DNA from: Saprospiraceae bacterium
Lineage (GTDB): Bacteria > Bacteroidota > Bacteroidia > Chitinophagales > Saprospiraceae
Direction of reading: 5' to 3'
Length of the DNA stretch: 42,715 nt
NCBI GenBank assembly: GCA_020629535.1
Contig: JAHDDD010000003.1
Location: 1-42,715 of the forward strand
The notes beneath the pieces were generated by a model that saw nothing but the letters and a program-made list of their open reading frames with translations, was not told the origin of the DNA and made no database searches. This document shows positions 30,421 through 40,603 of this stretch, one piece after another. A program made the position numbers and the translations under genes. Numbering within the stretch: position 1 is the stretch's first letter; each line of letters opens with the position of its first letter.

Positions 30421-33099
30421 TTACTTCAAAGTTATTGTCATTTTGGCTCCACCCATTTCGGGTAAATTTGCTTCAAGCTTTACCATACGCGGATTATCTA
30501 TATCAAACCACATGTATTGTTTCGCTCCTTCTCCTAGTGTCTCTATTTCAGCCTTGTGGCATTTTACATCTCCACTTTCTGCCGATATTGTTTCTTCCCC
30601 TACTACTTTTATGCTGTAATTTTGGACCTTTTGTTTAGCAGAATCAAAAGTTCTATAAATGGTTTCGTAACCTTTTTCAAGTGGCAAACAAGAAAGTACA
30701 AGCGCCAAGCCTGAACCATCGCAGAATACTGGTGAATCAAGCTCACTTTTTATCTCTTTATCAGATCCTTGTGCACTCATTGTTCCTGTTATTTCTTTTT
30801 CAGAATAGCTTATTTCCATCTGCATAGGCCCTTGATTCGCCTTCTTTGAAACTGGAAGAAATGTCTTTTTTGCCACAACAGTTTCATCTATCATTTCACC
30901 AATCATAGGTGATGAAACAATATCAGTCACTTTCCAATTTCCTCCTTGATCTTCAATGGCTCTGGTCATTTTCATTTCCATTTTTTGCCCTCCCATTTCA
31001 ATATTGACATCATACTCTGCTTCGCCCACTTTAACATCTTTGGTAGGAACAGGCAAAGCGGCAGCGGCCATTTCTTCAGTTATCTTGGTTGGCAATTTTA
31101 CCTTACTTATATCAACTGTGACATTGTCAACGATGGCTTGGATATTTTCAGGCATATCTTCTTGGTATCTACCACCAAGGTGCTTTGCTAAAAATTTCTC
31201 TGCCATTGACAAGAAGGCAATGTTATTGTCAGGGTTTGCAAAACCATGACCTTCATCTGGAAAATTCATGTATTCTACAGGCAATCCAAGATCACGCATT
31301 GCTACCACAATCTGATCGGATTCTGCAGTCTTTACTCTAGGGTCATTATCTCCTTGGGCTACCAAAAGTGGAGCCGTAATATTTTTTGCATGGAAAAAAG
31401 GCGATTGTCTTTTCAGTTGTGCTTGTCCTTCTTCAGTATTTGGATCTCCCATTCTTTTGTGGAAAATCACTCTTCCTGATTCCCAATAAGGTGGAATACT
31501 CTCCAACAAAGTAAATAAATTAGATGGTCCTACTATAGATACACCTGCAGCGTATACACCTGGCGTGAATGTCAATCCAGCCAAGGTAGCATAACCACCA
31601 TATGATCCACCCATTATTCCAATTTTATTTCGGTCAGCGTAACCCATTTCTACAAGATATTCTGCTCCTGCAGTAAGGTCATCTTGCATAAGTTCTCCCC
31701 ATTGGTTGTTTCCTGCATTTAAGAACTCTTTACCAAAACCTGTAGAACTTCTGAAGTTTGGTTGCAATACTGCGTATCCTCTATTTGCCAAAAACTGAGC
31801 ATATGAATTATAACCCCAATAGTCTCTTGCCCAAGGACCTCCGTGAGGAAAAACAATGGCAGGTAAATTCTTTGCTTCCACCCCTTTAGGTAAAGTCAAG
31901 TAGGCGGGTATCTCCATACCGTCAGAAGACTTGTATGTAACAGGAGTCATTTTACACAAATGTTCTGTCGGCAAATTAGGTCTTGGGCGATATAACAATT
32001 CGGCTTGATTGCTCTCTCTTGTATAAAGATATGCTGCTCCAGGATCGATATCACTGTTTACGTATACGATCCACAACATTTCATCTTTTGTCATGGATGT
32101 AATTGAAATTTCTGCATCAGGAAATTGCCTTTGCAATTTTAGATATGATGTTGCCATGCCCTTATCCTTCCAATAGATCTCTTTCTTGTCAGCTGTATAA
32201 CTTGTAGAAATTAATTCATCCGTTATATCAGAAAAAGCAGCACTTCCAAAGTCAACACGGCTTTGCGGATCGGATTCAATTTTGGTAAACTCATTGGTCG
32301 TCAAATCCAGAATACCAAATTCTGTAAGATCTGCATCTCCACTATTCGAAACGAAGTAGACATTACCTTCTTTATTAAATTTGACCGGATAACAAGTTTC
32401 TTCCATACTGCATTCAAAGCATTTTTCAAGACTCCCATCTTCATTAAATTTCATGATGATGGTTTCACCTCCGGCTCCGGTCTTTGATGCTAATTTCAAC
32501 TCATTATTGAGGTCAAATGTGAGTCCGTTTAATTCATCTTTGTTTTCCATCACCAACTTTCTTTCTCCCGTTGAAATACTGACAGCATAAAGGTCATGCC
32601 ATGAAGGATCTCTATCGTTCAAACCAATGTACATTAAATCAGGATCACTTTTCGGCACCGCCATGATATATGCTCTAACGCCATCGAGCGGCGTAAGATT
32701 CGTAGATTCAGGTACACCAGTTTCCTTTATTGGTGTAGCAGATGGATCAACCGAGTACACATGAAAATTTTCATCTCCGGCTTTGTCTTGAACATACAAG
32801 ACATATTTTGAATCTCTGCTCCAAAAATATCCACGGATTGGTCTATTCGTATCTGCTGTGATTGGTATAGCAGAATCAAAAGGCTCATACGTTTTCTTTA
32901 CCCAAATATTTCTAACATCGTTGTATGGTTTAATGAAAGAAATAAATTTTCCATCAGGACTTAATTGCGCCGAACTGATCTCAGGATTACCAAATAGAAT
33001 TTCTCTATCGATCAATGGCGGAAGACCTTCCTGTGAGGTCACTACATTGCTTAAAGTCATTATTGAAAGTAGAATGAAGAGTGGTTTAAAAGTTTTCAT
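30421..33099 (-). CDS. S9 family serine peptidase (prolyl oligopeptidase-like) with ~250-aa C-terminal extension
   Basis: Start MKTFKPLFILLSIMTLSNVVTSQ at 33099; catalytic GIMGGSYGGYATLAGL, QGDNDPRVKTAESDQIV, FPDEGHGF; extension from about QAIVDNVTVDISKVKLPTKITEE. Confidence 0.93.
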   Translation of the reverse strand: MKTFKPLFILLSIMTLSNVVTSQEGLPPLIDREILFGNPEISSAQLSPDGKFISFIKPYNDVRNIWVKKTYEPFDSAIPITADTNRPIRGYFWSRDSKYVLYVQDKAGDENFHVYSVDPSATPIKETGVPESTNLTPLDGVRAYIMAVPKSDPDLMYIGLNDRDPSWHDLYAVSISTGERKLVMENKDELNGLTFDLNNELKLASKTGAGGETIIMKFNEDGSLEKCFECSMEETCYPVKFNKEGNVYFVSNSGDADLTEFGILDLTTNEFTKIESDPQSRVDFGSAAFSDITDELISTSYTADKKEIYWKDKGMATSYLKLQRQFPDAEISITSMTKDEMLWIVYVNSDIDPGAAYLYTRESNQAELLYRPRPNLPTEHLCKMTPVTYKSSDGMEIPAYLTLPKGVEAKNLPAIVFPHGGPWARDYWGYNSYAQFLANRGYAVLQPNFRSSTGFGKEFLNAGNNQWGELMQDDLTAGAEYLVEMGYADRNKIGIMGGSYGGYATLAGLTFTPGVYAAGVSIVGPSNLFTLLESIPPYWESGRVIFHKRMGDPNTEEGQAQLKRQSPFFHAKNITAPLLVAQGDNDPRVKTAESDQIVVAMRDLGLPVEYMNFPDEGHGFANPDNNIAFLSMAEKFLAKHLGGRYQEDMPENIQAIVDNVTVDISKVKLPTKITEEMAAAALPVPTKDVKVGEAEYDVNIEMGGQKMEMKMTRAIEDQGGNWKVTDIVSSPMIGEMIDETVVAKKTFLPVSKKANQGPMQMEISYSEKEITGTMSAQGSDKEIKSELDSPVFCDGSGLALVLSCLPLEKGYETIYRTFDSAKQKVQNYSIKVVGEETISAESGDVKCHKAEIETLGEGAKQYMWFDIDNPRMVKLEANLPEMGGAKMTITLK

Positions 33100-33193
33100 C
33101 TTAATTGAATTAATTCTGCGCAAAAGTAATTTACTATTGGGTTTTCACAGTCTCAATTAGACGAAAGCCTAAATATTTTCTATTTAAATGTCT

Positions 33194-33988
33194 TTATAAG
33201 AATTCAAATGGATCAGCATCATTTTGAAAATTGAATTTTTCTCTAGTCTTGTGCAAAAAGGGCTTCTTTAGCACACAGTCAATGATTCCATCCTCAGAAT
33301 CTGGTAAGCTCCCCAATGAATTTCCCAAGGGATCGAAAACTTCTGATTTCCCTGAATACTCGATGCCATTTCCATCAACACCCACTCTGTTTACTCCAAT
33401 GACATATGACATGTTTTCAATCGATCTCGCTTTCAACAAAGTTGACCAAGCCTGCACCCTCGGTATAGGCCAATTAGCAACATAGACCAACACATTATAA
33501 TCATGCTTTTGATCAGATTTTCGTCTTGCCCAGACCGGAAATCTCAAATCATAACAAATTTGAAAATTGATCTTCCAACCCCGATGATCAATAATCAACT
33601 TTTCCTGCCCTCCACTAAAATATTTATCTTCTCCCGCCAACGCAAAAAGATGCCTCTTGTCATAATATTGAAATGCTCCATCTGGAAACATACAGATAAG
33701 TCGGTTGAAATATTCTCCTTCTTCTTCAATAATCACACTCCCCGAGATAGGACAATTTTTTGATGCGGCCAAAGCAGACATCCATTGCATCGTTTTACCG
33801 TGCATGCGTTCTGCTAGATTTTCCGAATTGTTGGTAAATCCAGTCGTAAACATTTCTGGAAGGAAAATAAAATCTGTGTCTCGGATAGCTTCCAATTTCT
33901 TCGCAAACATATCCATGTTTGCCTCAGGCTTCTCCCAATGAAGTTCAGATTGGACCAGTGTTACTTTTAGATCATCCAAATTTTGCAT
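33194..33988 (-). CDS. Nitrilase/omega-amidase family hydrolase (YafV-like)
   Basis: FIFLPEMFTTGFTNN (Glu), YYDKRHLFALAGEDKYFSGG (Lys), WKINFQICYDLRFPVWAR (Cys). Confidence 0.9.
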   Translation of the reverse strand: MQNLDDLKVTLVQSELHWEKPEANMDMFAKKLEAIRDTDFIFLPEMFTTGFTNNSENLAERMHGKTMQWMSALAASKNCPISGSVIIEEEGEYFNRLICMFPDGAFQYYDKRHLFALAGEDKYFSGGQEKLIIDHRGWKINFQICYDLRFPVWARRKSDQKHDYNVLVYVANWPIPRVQAWSTLLKARSIENMSYVIGVNRVGVDGNGIEYSGKSEVFDPLGNSLGSLPDSEDGIIDCVLKKPFLHKTREKFNFQNDADPFEFL

Positions 33989-34051
33989 GATCTAAAAATA
34001 AAACTTCTTACATGATTTGAGATATGAAGTTTGATGATTCCTAATTTTTCA

Positions 34052-34160
34052 CATTCCCCACATCCTCTCATTCCCCTCATCCTCTCATTCCCCTCATCCT
34101 CTCATTCCCCACATCCTCTCATCCTCTCATCCTCTCATCCTCTCATTCCCCTCATCCTCT
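34052..34160. repeat. Tandem array of 13 units of two types, CATCCTCT (8 nt) and CATTCCCC[T/A] (9 nt)
   Basis: Manual parse with no leftover base: B A B A B A B A A A A B A on the plus strand (A=CATCCTCT x8, B=CATTCCCCW x5; 64+45=109 nt). First unit on the minus strand overlaps the TAG stop of the adjacent collagen-like gene. Confidence 0.97.
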
Positions 34161-35199
34161 AATGCAAATCAATCCACACTTCTCCATCAAAATATCTAAA
34201 GCCTCTTTGACCATCAATTCTGTTGGTCCCATCATCTAAATAGATGGTGTGGGTTTCTGGATCAAAAGGAGGAGTGTTTCTGGCACCCAAAGAAAATATT
34301 CCATCTACACCTCTTACCCCTTGAGGGCCAACTAATCCTTGTGGACCAATAGCACCTTGAGGGCCTTGAGGGCCTGGTGGTCCGGGATCTCCTTTCTCAG
34401 TTCCTGGAGGTCCTTGAGGGCCAGGTGGTCCTGGTATTCCACCATTTGGTCCTTGGGGTCCCGGTGGGCCTGCAATGCCCTGTAGGCCGATCGGGCCAAT
34501 TGGTCCGGCTGGTCCAGGTGGACCTTCTAATCCCTTTGGTCCATTTGGATCTCCTGGTTCACCTTGTGGTCCTGGCAATCCAACCGGGCCCGGATCTCCT
34601 TCTGTTGGTCCAGTTGGTCCAGTTGGACCTGCAGGACCAGGAGGACCTGGTGGTCCTGATACTCCTGTAGGGCCCTTAGGTCCTTGTGGACCTTGTGGAC
34701 CTTGAGGTCCCCTCGGACCTGGTGGACCTGGTGGACCAACAGGTCCCCATGGTCCGTCCGCACCAGGAAGGCCTTGAGGTCCTCGCTCTCCATTGGCAGT
34801 AACATAACTGTACATGGCATATGGTACTGCCAGAAGTTCAGTGGTACCAATGTATCTGTAATTAAGATCTCCTTCAAGATCAATCTCTAATCTGATGAAA
34901 TAGCTATGATCTTCCCAACGAAGGGTTTCAAATTCACCAGTGCTAAGCAAGCCCTGACCAATGATAAATTCATAGTGACCATATTCCGAACTGGTGACTT
35001 TGTGTAATTCTGCGTATACAGACGAACCGTTTAGGCTATCTTCCAAAAGGATCAATCTAAAATTTACTTCTTCATCTTTTAGTATTTCTCCTTCATCATC
35101 CAGAGCAATACCTTGAAATCTGATTCCAAATTGTTGTGCAACAACTTGACATGAAATCAACAAACCAACGAGAAGAATGAATATATTTTTGCTTTTCAT
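34159..35199 (-). CDS. Collagen-like (Gly-X-Y) secreted protein, paralog 1
   Basis: Start [35 protein letters not shown] at 35199; N-terminal beta domain; ~165-residue Gly-X-Y region with interruptions; C-terminal [28 protein letters not shown]. Confidence 0.9.
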   Translation of the reverse strand: MKSKNIFILLVGLLISCQVVAQQFGIRFQGIALDDEGEILKDEEVNFRLILLEDSLNGSSVYAELHKVTSSEYGHYEFIIGQGLLSTGEFETLRWEDHSYFIRLEIDLEGDLNYRYIGTTELLAVPYAMYSYVTANGERGPQGLPGADGPWGPVGPPGPPGPRGPQGPQGPQGPKGPTGVSGPPGPPGPAGPTGPTGPTEGDPGPVGLPGPQGEPGDPNGPKGLEGPPGPAGPIGPIGLQGIAGPPGPQGPNGGIPGPPGPQGPPGTEKGDPGPPGPQGPQGAIGPQGLVGPQGVRGVDGIFSLGARNTPPFDPETHTIYLDDGTNRIDGQRGFRYFDGEVWIDLH

Positions 35200-35209
35200 A
35201 GTTTCTTGT

Positions 35210-36235
35210 TTAAAGGTCAATCCATTCAATACCATTGAAAAATCTAAAGCCCGGTAAGCCATCCTCTCTGTTTGTGCCATCATCGAGATAAACGTTTTGA
35301 TCTTCTGTATCGAGTGGAGGTGTATTGGACATAATGAGTGTCAGCAATCCTGCTTGTCCTGAGTTTCCTTCTGGTCCTTGTGGACCAGGATCGCCCGTTG
35401 GTCCTATCGGACCGGCAGGTCCTTGCGGACCTCTCGGGCCACCTCCAAAACCTTGTGGTCCTGTGGGGCCTTGTGGACCTTCAATATTGCTTTCTGGTCC
35501 GGGTGGTCCCTGTGGACCTTCTGGTCCGGGTGGTCCTTGTGGACCTTCTGGCCCAAATGGACCAGGTGGACCAGCTAGACCTTGTGGTCCTTGATCAAAT
35601 CCTGGTGGCCCTTGTGGTCCTGGATCACCTTGTGGCCCTTGTGGACCTCCTCCCGGTCCTATAGGGCCGGCAGGGCCAGCAGGGCCAGCAGGGCCTGGAA
35701 CTCCTGATGGGCCTATAGGGCCTGGAACAGAAAATCCTGCAGGCCCTGCTGGCCCGGGAGGGCCTGCAGGGCCTTGGGGACCAATGATGCCTGGAGCCCC
35801 TTGTCTTCCTGTTAATCCCAAGGGTCCCATTTCTGGATTGGGTGATTCTTGACTTGCAAATGCCAAAGTTACCATACCAAATTGTTGCTGATAAATTAGC
35901 TTATAGTCATCACCTCCATTTTCATCCATTGATATTCGCAAAGCTGGTACAGATTCACCCCAACTCAATTCTGCTATTGATCCTTGTTGGATGGTCCCTT
36001 TTCCTATGATAACTCTGAAATGACCATTGCTATTCGTGCGGACAAGATGTGTTTCTTCAAACAAAACTTCCTCATCAGATGACTCGTCTACAATCATAAA
36101 CTGAAGACCAATCTCCTGATCGTCCATGAGTTCACCATTAGATCCAACAGCAATCCCCTGATAGTTAAATGCCTTCGGCATTTGTGCATTCAAGTGGGTA
36201 GTAAATAGTATGCAGAGTAATATTATTCTTTTCAT
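35210..36235 (-). CDS. Collagen-like (Gly-X-Y) secreted protein, paralog 2
   Basis: Start [34 protein letters not shown] at 36235; Gly-X-Y region; C-terminal [27 protein letters not shown]. Confidence 0.9.
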   Translation of the reverse strand: MKRIILLCILFTTHLNAQMPKAFNYQGIAVGSNGELMDDQEIGLQFMIVDESSDEEVLFEETHLVRTNSNGHFRVIIGKGTIQQGSIAELSWGESVPALRISMDENGGDDYKLIYQQQFGMVTLAFASQESPNPEMGPLGLTGRQGAPGIIGPQGPAGPPGPAGPAGFSVPGPIGPSGVPGPAGPAGPAGPIGPGGGPQGPQGDPGPQGPPGFDQGPQGLAGPPGPFGPEGPQGPPGPEGPQGPPGPESNIEGPQGPTGPQGFGGGPRGPQGPAGPIGPTGDPGPQGPEGNSGQAGLLTLIMSNTPPLDTEDQNVYLDDGTNREDGLPGFRFFNGIEWIDL

Positions 36236-36245
36236 TGTTTTCAGT

Positions 36246-37271
36246 TTAGAGGTCTTGCCAGCTTGTACCATCAAAATATCTGAGATGGGGTTTTCCATCG
36301 GCAGTATTTAATCCACTGTCTAAATAGATTCTACCATTCGTAGGATTTGAAGGTGGTTCATTCAGTAATTCTAAAATCGGTTTGCCACTTTCTCCAGGTG
36401 GTCCTTGAGGTCCTTGGGGTCCAGGTGTTCCCATAGGACCTGGTAATCCAGTTGGACCTGGATCACCAGGTATGTTACTCGGTGGTCCAGAAATACCTCT
36501 CGGACCAGCTGGTCCGGGAGGGCCTTCGGCAGGACCTTGCGGTCCTTCAGGTCCAGGTGGACCTTGTGGGCCTGCAGGTCCTTGAGGACCGGGAGGACCA
36601 GGAGGACCAACATCTCCAATAGTTCCGCCACGTTCTCCTCTTGGTCCAATAGGACCGTCTGGTCCTTTTGGACCAACTATATCTGATGGAGGACCGGTTG
36701 CACCTTGTGGGCCAGGTGGTCCTATTGGACCAACGGGACCAACCGGGCCAGGGCAGCCAGGCAATCCTGGCGGACTGAGACCTGGAAATCCTGCTGGACC
36801 TGGGGGACCTTGTGGGCCTGCAGGTCCGGGAGGGCCAGCTACTCCATCTGCTCCATCAATTCCTCTGGGGCCTCCAAAACTTTTTGCAGCATACATAACA
36901 TATGGCACCGGCAAGATGGTTTGTTGCATATATTCCTCAAATCCGCCATCTAAATCCTGATCCACAAACAAAGTCATTGAATATTCCGAAGAACGCCAAT
37001 CAATTTCGGGCAATGAACCATTGATTGGTGCTCCCTGCCCTATCTTGATATTTACATAACCTTTATCAGCGGTGATTATAGAGTGCTCTTCCATAAACAC
37101 CAAAGCGTTTTGAGCATCTCGAATTTGTATCCTCATCGTCATCTCCTGATCTTCCAGAGGAATCCCTTCAGCATTGAGAATATGTGCCTGATAATTAAAA
37201 TAAGGGTCTGGTTGGGCCTGGACATTTAGAAACAAAACTGCCAGACATATTGATAGTATAAATCTTCTCAT
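36246..37271 (-). CDS. Collagen-like (Gly-X-Y) secreted protein, paralog 3
   Basis: Start [33 protein letters not shown]; Gly-X-Y region; C-terminal [27 protein letters not shown]. Confidence 0.9.
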   Translation of the reverse strand: MRRFILSICLAVLFLNVQAQPDPYFNYQAHILNAEGIPLEDQEMTMRIQIRDAQNALVFMEEHSIITADKGYVNIKIGQGAPINGSLPEIDWRSSEYSMTLFVDQDLDGGFEEYMQQTILPVPYVMYAAKSFGGPRGIDGADGVAGPPGPAGPQGPPGPAGFPGLSPPGLPGCPGPVGPVGPIGPPGPQGATGPPSDIVGPKGPDGPIGPRGERGGTIGDVGPPGPPGPQGPAGPQGPPGPEGPQGPAEGPPGPAGPRGISGPPSNIPGDPGPTGLPGPMGTPGPQGPQGPPGESGKPILELLNEPPSNPTNGRIYLDSGLNTADGKPHLRYFDGTSWQDL

Positions 37272-37281
37272 TCTTTCAGTC

Positions 37282-37764
37282 TTAATGTTTAATAAATTTA
37301 AAATTGCGAACTCCCTCCTTCAATTGGAATTGAAGAAAATATGTTCCTGCATTTAGATCACGCACATCGATTTCTATTTCAGATGATAATACCTGATTTT
37401 GATCAATCATCCTTCCTTGAACATCAATGATGTTGACCATATGAAACGACTTTTGATTGTCACCAAGATTAATATTCAAAACATCAGAACTGGGATTTGG
37501 ATAAATCTTTACATCAACCAACGCTTCAATATCATTGGATGATGAGCCCATGGGCGACTCAATAAATTGAATAAATCCTTGTAGGACATGCAATTCATTA
37601 CCCATTTGTTCGGTAGAAAAACTTTCACCAATAGAAAAATAGAGGTTAAATTCATTTTCGGTATGAAAAGTCCCTGAACTATTGATTACATGTGAAGTAA
37701 TATCCTGGGCTTGGAGAAAACCAACCCAACATAGCATGGTTATAATTGTAGTAATTCTCATCAT
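37282..37764 (-). CDS. Small secreted protein with T9SS type A sorting domain
   Basis: Likely start [33 protein letters not shown] near 37764; tail [37 protein letters not shown]...[24 protein letters not shown]. Confidence 0.8.
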   Translation of the reverse strand: MMRITTIITMLCWVGFLQAQDITSHVINSSGTFHTENEFNLYFSIGESFSTEQMGNELHVLQGFIQFIESPMGSSSNDIEALVDVKIYPNPSSDVLNINLGDNQKSFHMVNIIDVQGRMIDQNQVLSSEIEIDVRDLNAGTYFLQFQLKEGVRNFKFIKH

Positions 37765-37923
37765 AAACTTGTATTGCCTTTTTGTTCTTAAATGGTAACA
37801 ACTAAAACTACTGATTCGCAGCATCTTACTATAATATTTAACAAATAAGACGAATGTTGCAATTATGACGAAGAATGGCCGCGTCAAAACAAGTTTATTT
37901 ACTAAGTTTATTAAAACGATGGT

Positions 37924-38364
37924 ATGTCGAAAAAGAAAATTTTGTTGGGTCTGGGAATCTTGCTTCTACTGATTCAAGTCATTCGCATTGATAAGACAAA
38001 TCCGCCAGTCATTGCAGAGCAGGACCTCATTCATTCTATGAATGCAAATGCAGAGGTGAGCCATATTCTGAAAATAGCTTGTTATGATTGTCATTCGAAT
38101 GAATCAAAATATCCGTGGTACACAAATGTGGCTCCTATATCTTGGTGGGTCAAAAATCATATCAACAAAGGAAGAGGATCATTGAATTTTTCAGAATGGC
38201 AAACATTCACCGACGCAAAAAAAGCTCATGGCATTGAAGAATCAATAATTAAAATTGAAAAAAAATGGATGCCTATTTCATCTTACAAATGGATGCACGC
38301 TGATGCCAGACTTTCTGACGAACAAAGAAACTTGCTAATAAATTGGTTTAAGTCAATTCAGTAA
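37924..38364 (+). CDS. Haem-binding domain protein (c-type CxxCH)
   Basis: 146 aa; N-terminal TM anchor, ILKIACYDCHSNESKYPWYTNVAPISWWVKNHINKGRGSLNFSEW. Confidence 0.85.
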   Translation: MSKKKILLGLGILLLLIQVIRIDKTNPPVIAEQDLIHSMNANAEVSHILKIACYDCHSNESKYPWYTNVAPISWWVKNHINKGRGSLNFSEWQTFTDAKKAHGIEESIIKIEKKWMPISSYKWMHADARLSDEQRNLLINWFKSIQ

Positions 38365-38365
38365 G

Positions 38366-39973
38366 ATGATCAGATTCTTTGTAATTGGCTGTATCTTTTT
38401 TTTGCCCTTGACGGGAAATGGGCAAATTGAAACAACGGGCTCAAATCTGCCTATCCTTATCATCGATACAGAAATGGGTTTTATTCAGGACGAACCTAAA
38501 GTTACAGCTGTCCTTAAGATTATTCACAACCCTGACGGTCAACGCAACCATCTTGATGATGAGCCTACAGATTACAATGGTTTCATCGGCATTGAATTAC
38601 GAGGTTCAAGTTCTCAGGGGTTCCCAAAACCAGGATATGGATTTGAGACGAGACTAGGAGACGGAAGCAACAACAATGTTTCCTTCCTAAACTTCCCAAC
38701 CGAAAATGATTGGGTTCTCCACGGACCATTTAGTGACAAATCCTTGATCAGAAATCCAATGTCGTATTTACTCGCTGCTAAGATTATGGACTATGCGCCC
38801 AGAGTAGCACATTGTGAACTAATCATTGATGGTGACTATAAGGGTGTATACGTTTTAACAGAAAAAATAAAAAGAGACAATGACCGGGTCGACATTGAAC
38901 GAAATGAAGAAGATATCACCGGTGGTTATATTTTAAAAATAGATAAATCAACTGGTTTGAATTCCGGAGGATTCATTTCGAATTACCCACCTGTCATTTC
39001 TCAGCAACAATTCATTCAATACCAATATCATTATCCAAAGTTTGACGAAATTACAGAAGCACAGAAAGAATACATAAGCAATTTTGTTCACAACTTTGAA
39101 GATGCTATGGCTGATATTTTTTCTGATCCGCAAGACAGCACTTACCTTGATTTCATCGACATTGATCAAGCGTCCAGTTATATTCTTATCAATGAATTGA
39201 CAAAAAATCCGGATGCTTATAGACTCAGTAGTTTTTTATACAAAGATCGGGACAGCATAGACGCCCGATTGAAACTAGGACCCGTATGGGATTACAACCT
39301 TGCCTTAGGTAATGTCAATTATTGCACCGATGGAAACATATCAGGTTGGGTACTAAATTTTAATTCTGTTTGTGAAAATGACTTTTGGCTGATTCCATCG
39401 TGGTACAAAGCGCTGAGAGCAAGTAATATTTTTAGCGATCACATTGTCGAAAAATGGAACTCATTAAGAGCTTCCGCTTTTTCAGATGAAAATCTCACAA
39501 TATTGATTGATTCACTGAGTCAGCATCTTACCGAAAGCCAACAAAGAAATTTTAACCGATGGCCCATTCTCAATGAATACATCTGGCCTAACTATACACT
39601 TGAAGGGAGCTACCAGGGCGAAATAGCCCGTCTTCGAAAATGGACCATTGACCGTGCCCATTGGATGGATGAGAACTTGGAAAATTTTTTCAATTCAGAT
39701 GTGATCGTCTCCGGCTCGCCTGGTACAAATTCTGTGAATCCAAATCCATTCACCGATGTACTTAACATCAGTTATTTTAAACCTCAATTCTTGAATACCA
39801 GAATTGACATATACAACTCCGTTGGCAAATTGGTTTTCCGTGAAGAAAAGACAGAAAACATCAATGGTCAGTTTAACATCAACCTTCAAACCCATCATTG
39901 GTCTCAAGGAATCTACTTCGTTAGCATTTTAATTGGAGACGACAGGGAAAGTTTCAAGGTAGTCAAAATATAA
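38366..39973 (+). CDS. CotH kinase-like secreted protein with T9SS type A sorting domain
   Basis: ELRGSSSQGFPKPGYGFETR, NDWVLHGPFSDKSLIRNPMSYLLAAK, GDYKGVYVLTEKIKRDNDRVDI, GPVWDYNLALGN; tail VNPNPFTDVLNISYFKPQFLNTRIDIYNSVGKLV...WSQGIYFVSILIGDDRESFKVVKI. Confidence 0.9.
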   Translation: MIRFFVIGCIFFLPLTGNGQIETTGSNLPILIIDTEMGFIQDEPKVTAVLKIIHNPDGQRNHLDDEPTDYNGFIGIELRGSSSQGFPKPGYGFETRLGDGSNNNVSFLNFPTENDWVLHGPFSDKSLIRNPMSYLLAAKIMDYAPRVAHCELIIDGDYKGVYVLTEKIKRDNDRVDIERNEEDITGGYILKIDKSTGLNSGGFISNYPPVISQQQFIQYQYHYPKFDEITEAQKEYISNFVHNFEDAMADIFSDPQDSTYLDFIDIDQASSYILINELTKNPDAYRLSSFLYKDRDSIDARLKLGPVWDYNLALGNVNYCTDGNISGWVLNFNSVCENDFWLIPSWYKALRASNIFSDHIVEKWNSLRASAFSDENLTILIDSLSQHLTESQQRNFNRWPILNEYIWPNYTLEGSYQGEIARLRKWTIDRAHWMDENLENFFNSDVIVSGSPGTNSVNPNPFTDVLNISYFKPQFLNTRIDIYNSVGKLVFREEKTENINGQFNINLQTHHWSQGIYFVSILIGDDRESFKVVKI

Positions 39974-39996
39974 TATCCGTAACTTCATCGTGATTT

Positions 39997-40530
39997 CTAT
40001 TCTGTTAACAAACCAGAGACGATGTCTTCAAAAGTCGCTTCATCTACCTTTGGATCAGCTTTATTGTATCTCAACACAAAGCAAAGACTAAAGTCAAATC
40101 CAGCATATTCAAAGTAAGTGAAGTTATAAGTATCATCATAATAAGAATCCAAACTTTCACTCTTGTATATGGAGAACTCCTTTTTCTTAAGGGTGGTTTT
40201 TCTATCGTACGTTATGGGCAATATTGTTTCGTCATTAATGTCCTCTTTATCTATAAGGGCTTTCATTAAAGGTGAAGTATTTTGATATTCATTTTTAGCA
40301 GAATATATCATTACAGTCAAACTTGAAACATCGCTTTGCAATAGATAATCGCTATTTTTTCCTATTCCACCGATAGCATACCATCGATTTGGGTCAACCT
40401 GAAAGTTATAGTTTACCGATGACGATTTTAATGAAAGACAATTTTGGCATTCAGTTTTACACTGAACAAATAATATGATCATAAGAAAACCTGACAAATA
40501 CCTTGTCATCATCAAATAATTAAAATTCAT
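39997..40530 (-). CDS. Hypothetical lipoprotein
   Basis: Lipobox-like IILFVQCKTECQNC; exact start uncertain (40509, 40530 or 40560). No family recognised. Confidence 0.5.
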   Translation of the reverse strand: MNFNYLMMTRYLSGFLMIILFVQCKTECQNCLSLKSSSVNYNFQVDPNRWYAIGGIGKNSDYLLQSDVSSLTVMIYSAKNEYQNTSPLMKALIDKEDINDETILPITYDRKTTLKKKEFSIYKSESLDSYYDDTYNFTYFEYAGFDFSLCFVLRYNKADPKVDEATFEDIVSGLLTE

Positions 40531-40603
40531 AGTTAGAATTAGTAACTCAAGTTTCTGCACTTATTATTTTCATTTTTTGTCTACCGCACAAAAAGCATAG
40601 CCT

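Noticed and set aside
34001-34032. Inverted repeat AAACTTC...GAAGTTT beyond the polypurine array
   Set aside because: Only 7 bp with an 18-nt loop in AT-rich DNA; not convincing as a terminator.
34052-34160. CRISPR array
   Set aside because: Units are 8-9 nt and contiguous with no spacers; no cas genes in the window.
34475-34705. Plus-strand collagen-like ORF ([19 protein letters not shown]...)
   Set aside because: Antisense mirror of the minus-strand Gly-Pro codons (GGNCCN is self-complementary in pattern); no signal peptide or conserved ends.
35325-35594. Second plus-strand collagen-like ORF
   Set aside because: Same antisense artefact over paralog 2.
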